A stretch of DNA of 64,000 nt, from the NCBI GenBank assembly GCA_964439395.1, contig CAYTNV010000004.1:1-64000 (forward strand). The letters are read 5' to 3'. Positions 36,320 to 44,360 of this stretch are shown here, piece by piece. This DNA is from JAUUSJ01 sp964439395 (GTDB taxonomy: Bacteria; Bacillota; Clostridia; Lachnospirales; Lachnospiraceae). Within the stretch, counting starts at the first letter, position 1, and the number at the start of each line of letters is the position of its first letter. The notes under the pieces were generated by a model. It was not told where the DNA came from. It saw only the letters and a program-made list of their open reading frames with translations, and ran no database searches. Made by a program: the position numbers and the translations under genes.

Positions 36320-37158
36320 TATTCATCTGCCCTTCCGTCGTCGCCGAACAATTTGATCTTATACATTGCACGCTCTTTTACCGCATTACGAACTGCACGC
36401 TCTACAGCCAAGAATGGCTCATCTTTATGAGCATTGATTGCTTCCATCGCTGCCTGACAAAGCTCTGTATGAATATTAATCTTAGCAATACCTAAAGAAA
36501 TTGCTTTCTTAATGTCCTCATCACCGATACCAGATGCTCCGTGAAGTACTAATGGTACATCAACAGCGTTTGCAACCTGCTCTAAAATATCAAATGCTAA
36601 TTTAGGCTCGGAAGAATATACTCCATGAACATTACCGATTGCTACTGCTAAAGAATCGCATCCTGTTCTCTCTACAAATTCTTTTGCCTGGGAAGGATCT
36701 GTATAAGCATATTCAGCTAATGCTTCTTCATAAACTGTCTCATTTCCCACATGTCCCAATTCTGCCTCAACAGGAATATTATATGCATGGAAATAATCTA
36801 CACATCTCTTAATCTCTGCAATATTCTCCTCAAAAGGTAATGCAGATGCATCACGCATTACAGAATTCATGCAGTGATCAACAGCATTCTTTAAGATTGT
36901 CCAGTTGCGACCGTGATCCCAATGTAAAATAACTGGAACTGTAGCTTTTTTTGCCATAGATTCCATCATATAGCAGAAATCTTCAAAAGAAGTATTTCCT
37001 GTAAATCCTGTACCAAAAGAGATGATAATTGGAGCGCGGAGCTCTTCTGCTGCATCAATAACACCCATTAACATTTCTGCATTCCATACATTGAAATGAG
37101 GAATTGCATAATGTCCTTCACTTGCTTTTTGTTCCCAAAATCTAATATCTGCTATCAT
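36319..37158 (-). CDS. Class II ketose-bisphosphate aldolase
   Basis: Zinc-dependent retro-aldol cleavage of a ketose phosphate, related to FbaA, GatY and KbaY. The 279-residue protein has the zinc ligands HWDHG (about 79-83), EAELGHVG (about 131-138) and LHGASGIGDEDI (about 204-215). AAGGAGAAATAAA precedes the ATG. It lies 41 nt downstream of the zinc dehydrogenase and overlaps the kinase gene. The pairing with a PfkB kinase suggests a fructose/tagatose-1,6-bisphosphate or ketose-1-phosphate substrate, by inference. Confidence 0.93.
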   Translation of the reverse strand: MIADIRFWEQKASEGHYAIPHFNVWNAEMLMGVIDAAEELRAPIIISFGTGFTGNTSFEDFCYMMESMAKKATVPVILHWDHGRNWTILKNAVDHCMNSVMRDASALPFEENIAEIKRCVDYFHAYNIPVEAELGHVGNETVYEEALAEYAYTDPSQAKEFVERTGCDSLAVAIGNVHGVYSSEPKLAFDILEQVANAVDVPLVLHGASGIGDEDIKKAISLGIAKINIHTELCQAAMEAINAHKDEPFLAVERAVRNAVKERAMYKIKLFGDDGRADE

Positions 37159-37199
37159 TTTATTTCTCCTTTTTTGTTAAATATAATTACGTTCTTTTA

Positions 37200-38255
37200 T
37201 TATTCAGCGACTTTAACGACACCTTTTACCATATCCAACTTTTTCACTGGATCGATTGCATCTTCAAATGCCTGCTGTACATCTTTATAATCATAGATAT
37301 GTGAAATCATATCTTTTACATTAAATTTACCTGTTGCAATTGCCTCGATTGTCTGAGGGAAGTTATTGCAGTAACGGAAAGATGTCTGAATCATCACTTC
37401 ACGGTTAATCTTTAAGAAGTCAATTGGAACTGGCTTAGACTGTGTACCAACCATCATAATTTTTCCGCCACGGCTAACAATCTGGACTGCCTGCTGTGCA
37501 GTAAATACAGCACCTGCTGCCTCAAATACAAGATCTACACCATGGTCCCCATACATTTCTGGGCTTCTAAGTACTGCAACAGTATCCTGATCTTTACCAT
37601 TAATAACTCTCTTTGCTCCAAGCTTTAATGCAAGATCCAATCTTTTTGGCATAATATCTACAACTGTGATATCTGTCGCTCCAAGGCTCTTACATGCCTG
37701 AAGTACCATAAGACCGATTGCACCTGCTCCAAGAATAACGATACTCTTTCCAACCGTTGCTCCGCCGAGAACTGCTGCGTGCATTCCAACTGCTGCTGGC
37801 TCAACTAATGCACCTTCCATTGTAGTCATTCCTTCTGGAATATGATAAGTCCACTCTTCTGGATGTACCATATACTGTGTTAAAGCTCCTCTATAGTTTG
37901 GCTGTGTTGCCATGAAGTCAACATCTGGACAGATATTATAGCGACCTGTACGACAATAATCACATGTATCATCTGGTACACCTGGCTCGATAATTACTTT
38001 ATCGCCAACTTTAAATTTTGTTACTTTTGCTCCGATTTCTACTACCTCACCTGCAACTTCATGTCCTAATCCGATTTTCTGGTTTGGATCTTTAGGAGGA
38101 ATAAATGGTCCAAACTCAAATCCATGAATATCAGAGCCACACATACCAACATATTCTACTTTCATAAGAATTTCATTCTCTTTTGGAGTTGGAACTGGAC
38201 ACTCCTGAATTTCAAATTGTTTTGGTGTCACCAAAATTGCTTCTGAATTTTTCAT
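37200..38255 (-). CDS. Zinc-dependent polyol dehydrogenase (sorbitol/xylitol type)
   Basis: Medium-chain NAD(P)-dependent dehydrogenase, expected to oxidise a polyol to a ketose. The 351-residue protein has catalytic-zinc ligands MCGSDIHGFE and GHEVAGEV, a structural site around CDYCRTGRYNICP (only part of the four-cysteine set is classical) and the Rossmann motif GAGAIGLMVLQ (about 176-186). AAAGGAAGTATGTAAG precedes the ATG. It lies between the MFS permease and the aldolase in the operon. A second, distinct member of the family (41168-42244) begins the operon. Confidence 0.93.
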   Translation of the reverse strand: MKNSEAILVTPKQFEIQECPVPTPKENEILMKVEYVGMCGSDIHGFEFGPFIPPKDPNQKIGLGHEVAGEVVEIGAKVTKFKVGDKVIIEPGVPDDTCDYCRTGRYNICPDVDFMATQPNYRGALTQYMVHPEEWTYHIPEGMTTMEGALVEPAAVGMHAAVLGGATVGKSIVILGAGAIGLMVLQACKSLGATDITVVDIMPKRLDLALKLGAKRVINGKDQDTVAVLRSPEMYGDHGVDLVFEAAGAVFTAQQAVQIVSRGGKIMMVGTQSKPVPIDFLKINREVMIQTSFRYCNNFPQTIEAIATGKFNVKDMISHIYDYKDVQQAFEDAIDPVKKLDMVKGVVKVAE

Positions 38256-38385
38256 CTTACATACTTCCTTTCTTGTATGTTATTTTAACTACTATATAAA
38301 TTTGAGAATATATATTATATTTTTAATTATTGTTCACTGTTTTTGCAGTTTCAGAGGAGGATAGAAACTGCAAAACAGGCTAAAA

Positions 38386-39786
38386 TTATTCCATATTACC
38401 GATATCTTCGACAGATTCTCCTCTTGTCTCAACACCGAATATGATAATGGATACAGCGATAATTGCTGCTACAATTGAAATTAAGACAAATACACCGTTT
38501 GAGCCCATTGAGCCAGCTGCTACAGATGTTACTAAGAATGGGAAGAAAATATTACTTACACGACCCATTGCATTACAAAATCCAGATCCTGATAACTTCG
38601 CTGAAGTTGGCCACATTTCTGGTACATATACTGCTGATGCATAACATACATACATATAGATGAATGTATTTAATACGAATGTTGCAGCAATCAATGCTCC
38701 CATTGTTGTCTGATTAGATGTAACGATTCCCATAACAGCCATTGCAACTAATAAAGCTACACCTGTGATTTTTCTAGGTACTTTATCCATATATAAGGAT
38801 GCTAAGAAAATTCCAAATGGAGCGCCAAATAATCCAAACATTGTCATAAACTGAGACTGTGATGTATCATATCCCATAGAAGTTAATAAAGAAGGCATCC
38901 AAGTCATCAATGTATACTGGATCGTATTCATACCAATTAATACTAAGGATCCACAAATTGTTTTCTTGAGTAATTTACCTTGGAATAATGCTGAATATGG
39001 TAAGTTTTTCACTGCTTTCGTTGCTGACTCCTCGATTGGAGGTAATGGTTTTCCTGTGGATGCTTCAATTTCCTTTTCAATTTCTGTCATAATTGCATCT
39101 GCTTCGTCTACTCTACCCTGAGCTTCTAACCAACGTGGAGACTCTGGATATTTGTTATAAATAATGATACTTGCAATAATTGACAATACAGAAGGAATAA
39201 TATACTGGATTCTCCAGTTTGCATTCATACTAACTCCTGTAGAAACAATCAATAATGCAATACCGTTACAAATTGGGTGAGCAAAGTTACCAATAAACGA
39301 GTTTCTAGAAGACCAAACACCACGGTTCTTTCCTGGTACATATTCTGTAAATGCTGCAAATAATACTACCAATAATGCGCCTAATCCAAATCCCTGAATT
39401 AATCTAAATACATATAAAACACCAATATTTGGAGATGCTGCTCCACCGACCATAGCAATAATATGAATGACTTCATATAATAAAATAGATTTTTTACGAC
39501 CAATTTTATCTCCGATTGGTCCACCAACTAATGCTCCGAATAACTGACCAGCTGTATATGTAGTTCCCCACATAGCAAGGAGTGTAGAACCTGCCTCCAG
39601 CCAGTGTAACTCATTTAATAATATATTTTGTACTGCTCCACCAATACCGTTTGACCAACAAACCAAAAGTGCAAAAGCTGATACTAACCACATTTTAATA
39701 TGCCAGCCTGAATTTGGAAGTCTGTCAAGTCTTGCACCGATGTTTGCGCCTGATGCGTTTTTTTGTGATGCCATAATTTTTTCCAT
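38386..39786 (-). CDS. MFS sugar/polyol:H+ symporter
   Basis: The 466-residue protein has about twelve hydrophobic segments. The MFS signature GGPIGDKIGRKKS (about 89-101) is the loop between TM2 and TM3, and PESPRWLEAQGR follows TM6 as in the sugar-porter group. A second ATG at 39774 (MASQKN) is also possible; neither has an ideal ribosome binding site. It is probably the permease for the operon's substrate. The 567-bp gap upstream of it holds two repeat elements, unusual inside an operon. Confidence 0.91.
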   Translation of the reverse strand: MEKIMASQKNASGANIGARLDRLPNSGWHIKMWLVSAFALLVCWSNGIGGAVQNILLNELHWLEAGSTLLAMWGTTYTAGQLFGALVGGPIGDKIGRKKSILLYEVIHIIAMVGGAASPNIGVLYVFRLIQGFGLGALLVVLFAAFTEYVPGKNRGVWSSRNSFIGNFAHPICNGIALLIVSTGVSMNANWRIQYIIPSVLSIIASIIIYNKYPESPRWLEAQGRVDEADAIMTEIEKEIEASTGKPLPPIEESATKAVKNLPYSALFQGKLLKKTICGSLVLIGMNTIQYTLMTWMPSLLTSMGYDTSQSQFMTMFGLFGAPFGIFLASLYMDKVPRKITGVALLVAMAVMGIVTSNQTTMGALIAATFVLNTFIYMYVCYASAVYVPEMWPTSAKLSGSGFCNAMGRVSNIFFPFLVTSVAAGSMGSNGVFVLISIVAAIIAVSIIIFGVETRGESVEDIGNME

Positions 39787-39845
39787 TCCCTTTCTTAATC
39801 CAATTTTATATTTTTTGTATTTTATCCGTAATACGAATTTTATAT

Positions 39846-39904
39846 TTTATGAGACAACGAAATTGTTTCTCCACTCGCAGGGCATAGAATACGATATGCC
39901 CTGG
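39846..39904 (-). ncRNA. 58-nt double-hairpin element, copy 2
   Basis: The minus strand reads GGGCATATCGTATTCTATGCCC, forming a perfect GGGCAT/ATGCCC hairpin, then GAGTGGAGAAACAATTTCG and GTTGTCTCATAAAAT. It lies about 60 nt upstream of the MFS permease. The arms differ from the copies at 7.7 and 46.6 kb while pairing is kept. Confidence 0.55.
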
Positions 39905-40042
39905 ATGATATCCTTTTTAGGAAATACTACAAAATAGTTTTTTCATTTATTATATTGTCATTAATCCAATGGACTATAGAGACATATCTTCTTGAAGTAT
40001 TCTATTTTGCAGCATCCCTGAAAATAGTATTATTATTTACTG

Positions 40043-40319
40043 TGAAAGTCCCCGTCAAGCGGACAGACAAAGACAAATTTATTTGGATTTATCTGCACAT
40101 TTGACAGACTAACCTGTATGAGCACGTAGAGCGATTGCTTGGAGTGCGAATACAGGTACGATTGCGAGATGCTATGAACCCCTGTGAATCCAAGCTGATA
40201 GCGAAGGATGAACAGTTGGTTTCATGTATGCAAAGAGCACTTAATGAAACAAGCTCGTAGAGCGATGTTGAATTTTAGTGCTCTTTGCTGTGCCTTGGCA
40301 CGGAGCAATCGGACTTTCA
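40043..40319. repeat. Inverted-terminal-repeat element, copy 3 of 3 (longest)
   Basis: TGAAAGTCC (40043-40051) and GGACTTTCA (40311-40319) are perfect 9-bp inverted ends. ACCTGTAT (40112-40119) pairs with ATACAGGT (40150-40157), the counterpart of the CGCAGTAT/ATACTGCG stem in copy 1. An added segment contains a 12-bp perfect stem, GCAAAGAGCACT/AGTGCTCTTTGC. Small open frames inside have no ribosome binding sites. It lies between the epimerase and the permease genes of the sugar operon. Confidence 0.65.
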
Positions 40320-40354
40320 TTTATGGTGATGCCTGTGATAGCAGGCATGTCAGT

Positions 40355-41038
40355 TTAGTCAGAAAGCTCAGCTTTCATTTCATTTTCCATAATCGCCCAT
40401 GCTTCTTCAAAATCTTCTGCCTTATTCCACAATGCTGGAGGTCCTAAAACAACAATATCCGCTCCCGCCTCATATAATGGTCGATATACATCTCGATTCA
40501 TTGAACCATCTGCTTCAATTAGAAAATCAAGTCCCTTTTCTTCTCGTATCTTTACAAGCTTTCGAATCTTATCATATGTCTGTTCGATAACTTTTTGTCC
40601 AGAAATTCCTGCATCTACAATCATAATCGTTACTTTATCAAGTAGTGGAAGGTAATACTCTATTGTTGTCAAAGGCACAGATGGATTTAAAGCAATTCCA
40701 GCTTTACATCCAAGATCCTTAATTTTATTAATTGTTACAAATGCATCGCCCTCAATACAATCTGTGTGAGGTGTAATATAAGCAGCTCCAGCTTTTGCAA
40801 AGGTTTCTAAATATTGCTGAGGATGCTGAATCATCAAATGTGCATCCATTGGTGTCTTTACTTTATCTTTTAACGCTGCCAAAAATTCAGGACCAATTCC
40901 GAAGCTTGGCACGTATACGCCATCTTTAATATCCATATGTAAAAAATCTGATTTTTCATCAATGATCCGAACCTGTCGTTCCATGTCAAATAAATCACAA
41001 CATCCCATCGATGGCGCAATCATCAATTTTGGTTTCAT
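40355..41038 (-). CDS. alsE: Ribulose-5-phosphate epimerase family, AlsE-like (allulose-6-phosphate 3-epimerase)
   Basis: TIM-barrel 3-epimerase acting on a ketose phosphate. The 227-residue protein (ATG at 41038) has IAPSMGCCDL, the metal ligands HMDIKDGVYVPSFG and DAHLMIQHP, and VDAGISGQ. AlsE has the same pattern with IEVDGS near the end, here IEADGSMN. These features place it closer to AlsE than to housekeeping Rpe. It should convert a ketose-6-phosphate such as allulose-6-phosphate to fructose-6-phosphate. A structured leader shared with nrdG covers the ribosome binding site. The substrate is inferred. Confidence 0.8.
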   Translation of the reverse strand: MKPKLMIAPSMGCCDLFDMERQVRIIDEKSDFLHMDIKDGVYVPSFGIGPEFLAALKDKVKTPMDAHLMIQHPQQYLETFAKAGAAYITPHTDCIEGDAFVTINKIKDLGCKAGIALNPSVPLTTIEYYLPLLDKVTIMIVDAGISGQKVIEQTYDKIRKLVKIREEKGLDFLIEADGSMNRDVYRPLYEAGADIVVLGPPALWNKAEDFEEAWAIMENEMKAELSD

Positions 41039-41040
41039 AA

Positions 41041-41150
41041 TTTGCACCAATTCTCAAACGAACAAGTTTACTTATTCATTCGAGGCGCAAACACAGAGGG
41101 TGAAAGATAATATGTTTGCAATTTTCCCTTTCTCAATTTTTCTTTCACCC
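41041..41150 (-). ncRNA. Structured leader element, epimerase copy
   Basis: Minus strand. Stem 1: GGGTGAAAGA (41150-41141) with TCTTTCACCC (41107-41098). Stem 2: GCAAACATA (41119-41111) with TGTGTTTGC (41095-41087), one T-G pair. Stem 3: 14 bp with four wobble pairs, 41084-41071 with 41066-41053, four-base loop TAAA; its 3' arm contains the GAG of the Shine-Dalgarno. Stems 1 and 2 interlock, so they are mutually exclusive or form a pseudoknot. It begins about 20 nt after the dehydrogenase stop codon and ends at the epimerase start. The partner copy is at 44168-44276. Confidence 0.65.
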
Positions 41151-41167
41151 TTTTTTCTTATGAAAAA

Positions 41168-42244
41168 TTAGTCTTCAAAATCATAATGGAAGATAACCTT
41201 AATTGCCTCTTTTGCTGCCATAGCGTCAAATCCTTTTTCATACTCGGAAAGACCTAATCTATGTGTAATCAATGGCTGAACTTTAATCTGTCCAGATTTT
41301 AATAGACGGATTGCATTTCTCCATGATGTAGAGTCATAAGCCATATGTCCAATAATGCTCTTGTTCCAAGATGTAATATCATTGATGGAGAATTCTAATG
41401 GCTTGAATCCCATACCTACACGTACAATCTCAGCGTTTGGTCTAGTCATTTCGATTGACTGTTTTAAAGCAATATTGGCACCAGAACATTCAATAACTAA
41501 TCCTAAATTATCTCTTCCGCAGATTTCTGTACAACGTTTTACAACATCTTCTTTAGAACCGTTTACAACATGAGTTGCACCTACTTCTAATGCAACAGGG
41601 AAACGAGTTGCCACATCCTCGTCAAGACCAACCATAACAATATTTACTGCTCCCATAATTCTTGCAATCTGTACAGAGAATAAACCAAGTGGACCAGTAC
41701 CAAATACAACAACATCTTGTCCTGGTAATAAATGAGCCTGCTGTGCAACTGCTTTATAAGCATTACAAATTGGGTCAAGTACTGCTGCTTCCTCATATTT
41801 CACACCTTCTGGAATCTCCCAGATTGCATGTTTATGAATTCTTAAGATTTCTCCTGGAATCTTACAGTATTTTGAAAATCCGCCGCCCCAAGTATTATTG
41901 TCTAAGCCGAGGTTTACCTTGCTCTCGCAGCAAAGGAAGTCTCCCTGCTCACATGCTGGGCATACACCGCAAACATGTGCACTGTTATCAGAAACAATTC
42001 TCTGCCCAACTTTCCAATCTGTTACTTTTTCTCCGACTTCAACAATTTCACCGGCAAACTCATGTCCACGGATAGAGTTAAATTCATCAGATCCATTATC
42101 TACTCTCCAGTGTTTCATATCTGCACCACAGATAGCAGCTGCTTTAATTTTTACAATAATATCTTCTGGTCCACAGGTTGGTACTGGAACATCTCTCATT
42201 GTATAACCGCCAAATTCTTTACCATATCTTACTATAGCTTTCAT
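41168..42244 (-). CDS. Zinc-dependent alcohol/polyol dehydrogenase, second member
   Basis: First gene of the catabolic operon. The 358-residue medium-chain dehydrogenase has catalytic-zinc ligands AICGADMKHWR and GHEFAGEI, a complete structural zinc set (CGVCPACEQGDFLCC, about 92-106) and a Rossmann motif GTGPLGLFSVQIA (about 177-189). AAGGAGGATTTT directly precedes the ATG. It differs clearly from the 37-kb dehydrogenase, so two successive oxidations, or use of two related polyols, is likely. Its upstream region carries a perfect 14-bp palindrome, probably an operator. Confidence 0.92.
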   Translation of the reverse strand: MKAIVRYGKEFGGYTMRDVPVPTCGPEDIIVKIKAAAICGADMKHWRVDNGSDEFNSIRGHEFAGEIVEVGEKVTDWKVGQRIVSDNSAHVCGVCPACEQGDFLCCESKVNLGLDNNTWGGGFSKYCKIPGEILRIHKHAIWEIPEGVKYEEAAVLDPICNAYKAVAQQAHLLPGQDVVVFGTGPLGLFSVQIARIMGAVNIVMVGLDEDVATRFPVALEVGATHVVNGSKEDVVKRCTEICGRDNLGLVIECSGANIALKQSIEMTRPNAEIVRVGMGFKPLEFSINDITSWNKSIIGHMAYDSTSWRNAIRLLKSGQIKVQPLITHRLGLSEYEKGFDAMAAKEAIKVIFHYDFED

Positions 42245-42314
42245 AAAATCCTCCTTACTTACCTTCCATAATTTTATAGTTTTATTTGTCTTAAAAAATT
42301 ATGTCTTGACATTT

Positions 42315-42328
42315 ATTCTGGCCAGAAT
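42315..42328. promoter_or_regulatory. Perfect 14-bp palindrome, probable operator of the sugar operon
   Basis: ATTCTGGCCAGAAT, about 70 nt upstream of the first operon gene's ATG. It is the only such palindrome seen in the window, which fits a dedicated operator, perhaps for the DeoR-type regulator at the end of the operon. Confidence 0.55.
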
Positions 42329-42666
42329 CATGTTTCCTTTGATGTATTTACATTCTATCTCTTTTCTTTGTTTTTGTCAATAAAAATCTTTGTTTCAAAT
42401 TTTTTTCAGCATTTTTCACAAGCTTTTTTCTTTAAATCGGGCTTTTTACTTTTGATTAAAAGATTTTTTTGTGTATTTTTCCTAATACATTCCATTTCCT
42501 AACGATTTAAATAACTCCGTAATTCCTCTTATAAGCAAAAAAATCTGTGAATCAAAAATATTTTTATAATACAAATTATTCCCCAAAAGACTATAAGATA
42601 GTTTTCAATATATTTAAGAAATACTTCATCTCTTGCTTTTTATCGTATAAATTTTAAACTTCCTAT
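42329..42666. other. Gene-free AT-rich spacer
   Basis: No gene. Presumably holds promoter elements for the sugar operon on the minus strand; none can be fixed with confidence. Confidence 0.5.
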
Positions 42667-42712
42667 AAAAAAAGCAGTAATAAGAGCTTTCTTCTCTCCT
42701 ATTACTGCTTTT
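42667..42712 (-). terminator. Intrinsic terminator of the HAD gene
   Basis: On the minus strand AGCAGTAATA and TATTACTGCT form the stem, followed by seven Ts. Confidence 0.92.
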
Positions 42713-42732
42713 CATATATTTTAATCCAGTTG

Positions 42733-43512
42733 CTAATCTATCCATCCAAAATGTTTTAGTGCATAGACAATACCATCATTTGCCGCATTTTTGGTGACAA
42801 AGCTTGCTTTCTCCTTCAACTGCGGCACAGCATTTCCCATAGCAATACGCTGCCACTGTGGCAAAAACATCGAAACATCATTCATACCATCTCCAAACAC
42901 GATAATATCTTCATCAGGAATATTATAAATTTCTTGAATCTTTTTAATTCCAACAGCTTTATTGATCGGTTCAACAAAAATAAATGCATCCTCATATCTC
43001 ACCCATGGGAGTATATTTAACGCTGGAATATCCCGCTCCACTCCTGGATCACATGCTACAAACATTTTTAAAATCTGCGGAAAACTTTCTATATCCAAAT
43101 TTTCTACAAGAGTGGAGCTTTGGTAAAAATTATCAGCACGGTCAATAAATGCTTGATATTTTGTCAGCCTCATCGGCTTATCTTCTACTGAAACCCCCCA
43201 TGTAATTCCTCTCTCATCGCATTGCCTTGCCAACTGCACACATAATTCCCTGTCAAGTGGCTCTATCCCTAGTAGCTTTCCATCTAATACGATTCCATTG
43301 CCACCATCACAAACCATATTCTCAAATCCTAAATCTATACGCTGCGGCTCAGCAAGGCAATGTGACCTTCCTGTTGCAATCGCACAAAAATTTCCCTTTT
43401 CTCTTAGTTCCTTTAATGCTTTTTTTGTATTCTCTGGAATTTCTCTCGCTCCTGATACTGGAATGAGTGTTCCGTCTATATCAAAGAAAAAATATTTCTT
43501 TTTTTGTTTCAT
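42733..43512 (-). CDS. Cof-type HAD-IIB hydrolase
   Basis: Haloacid dehalogenase-fold phosphatase, likely acting on a sugar phosphate or nucleotide. The 259-residue protein has the nucleophile motif FFDIDGTLIP (8-17), IATGRSH (about 59-65), the lysine region and the acidic motif VFGDGMNDVSMF (about 205-216). Cap type C2B, as in Cof/YwpJ proteins. AAAGGGGATTTTGAT precedes the ATG. It stands alone between the sugar operon and nrdG, so nothing indicates its substrate. Confidence 0.9.
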   Translation of the reverse strand: MKQKKKYFFFDIDGTLIPVSGAREIPENTKKALKELREKGNFCAIATGRSHCLAEPQRIDLGFENMVCDGGNGIVLDGKLLGIEPLDRELCVQLARQCDERGITWGVSVEDKPMRLTKYQAFIDRADNFYQSSTLVENLDIESFPQILKMFVACDPGVERDIPALNILPWVRYEDAFIFVEPINKAVGIKKIQEIYNIPDEDIIVFGDGMNDVSMFLPQWQRIAMGNAVPQLKEKASFVTKNAANDGIVYALKHFGWID

Positions 43513-43678
43513 ATCAAAATCCCCTTTCTCTTTCGATATCTAAAAAATATCACGTATCTTTACATTTGTCAATTTACACTACCATCCTCTATAAATAAAA
43601 GAAAACTAAACCAAATATTTCCTGAAAACATATCCTGTAAAAAATATTTTCTCTTTCTAATATCCATTATTATATATC

Positions 43679-44167
43679 TCATTTCGAAAGCGAAATAATT
43701 CTCTGATTCCTACTTCCCCGAAACGGAAGGCGTAAATCCTTCTCCTCCTCAATAAACTCTCCGTCCACCAGAGTATCAATATAAGATAGTATTTCCGCTG
43801 TCACTTTTGTATAAACCTTTCCCCCCTCAATAAAATCTACATCATACAAATATCCTGTATAGCACCATATATTTTTATCTGGATAAATATCTCTCACTTT
43901 TTTTAAAAGCTTCACAACCTCCACTTGATTTTCTGGCTCAAAAGGCTCCCCGCCAAGCACAGTAAGACCTGCAATATAATCTGGTTTTAATGCTTCCAAA
44001 ATTTCTGTCTCTGTCTCTTTTGTATAAGGATTTCCATAATGAAAATCCCAAGTTTCCGCATTAAAGCATCCTTTGCAGTGATGACGACATCCCGATACAA
44101 AAAGACTTACCCGCACCCCTGGTCCGTTTGCAATATCATACTTTTTTATCATTCCATAATTCATCAT
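43679..44167 (-). CDS. nrdG: Anaerobic ribonucleotide reductase activase
   Basis: Radical SAM enzyme that generates the glycyl radical on NrdD. The 162-residue protein has the CxxxCxxC cluster motif CRHHCKGC (about 27-34), NPYTKETE, and the LTVLGGEPFEPEN segment typical of NrdG. The start is ATG at 44167 (a second ATG follows immediately). The Shine-Dalgarno GAGG lies in the 3' arm of a conserved stem in the leader, so translation may be controlled. It is separated from nrdD by a terminator and this leader. Confidence 0.95.
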   Translation of the reverse strand: MMNYGMIKKYDIANGPGVRVSLFVSGCRHHCKGCFNAETWDFHYGNPYTKETETEILEALKPDYIAGLTVLGGEPFEPENQVEVVKLLKKVRDIYPDKNIWCYTGYLYDVDFIEGGKVYTKVTAEILSYIDTLVDGEFIEEEKDLRLPFRGSRNQRIISLSK

Positions 44168-44276
44168 TTACACCAATCCTCAAGCGAATAAGTCTATTTA
44201 CTCATTTGAGGAGCAAACATAAAAGGTGAAAGATCATATGTTTGCACTTTTCCTTTCCTCCATTTTTCTTTCACCC
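44168..44276 (-). ncRNA. Structured leader element, nrdG copy
   Basis: Minus strand. Stem 1: GGTGAAAGA (44275-44267) with TCTTTCACC (44233-44225). Stem 2: GCAAACATA (44245-44237) with TATGTTTGC (44221-44213). Stem 3: 44211-44198 with 44191-44178, 13 of 14 pairs, containing the Shine-Dalgarno GAGG. The 21-nt loop between the stem-1 and stem-2 5' arms contains GGAGGA, a copy of the Shine-Dalgarno that could pair with the same CCTC as stem 3 does. The copy at 41041-41150 has the same spacing to within 1 nt. Confidence 0.65.
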
Positions 44277-44315
44277 TTACCTTCAACAAAAATCTGTGAA
44301 ACCAACATTTATACT

Positions 44316-44350
44316 AGAAAAGTCGACTGCCTTTTTTCGTGCAGTCGACT
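44316..44350 (-). terminator. Intrinsic terminator between nrdD and nrdG
   Basis: On the minus strand AGTCGACTGC and GCAGTCGACT form a 10-bp stem followed by TTTCT, 11 nt past the nrdD stop. nrdG therefore probably has its own promoter or depends on read-through. Confidence 0.88.
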
Positions 44351-44360
44351 CCTCTTCTCT

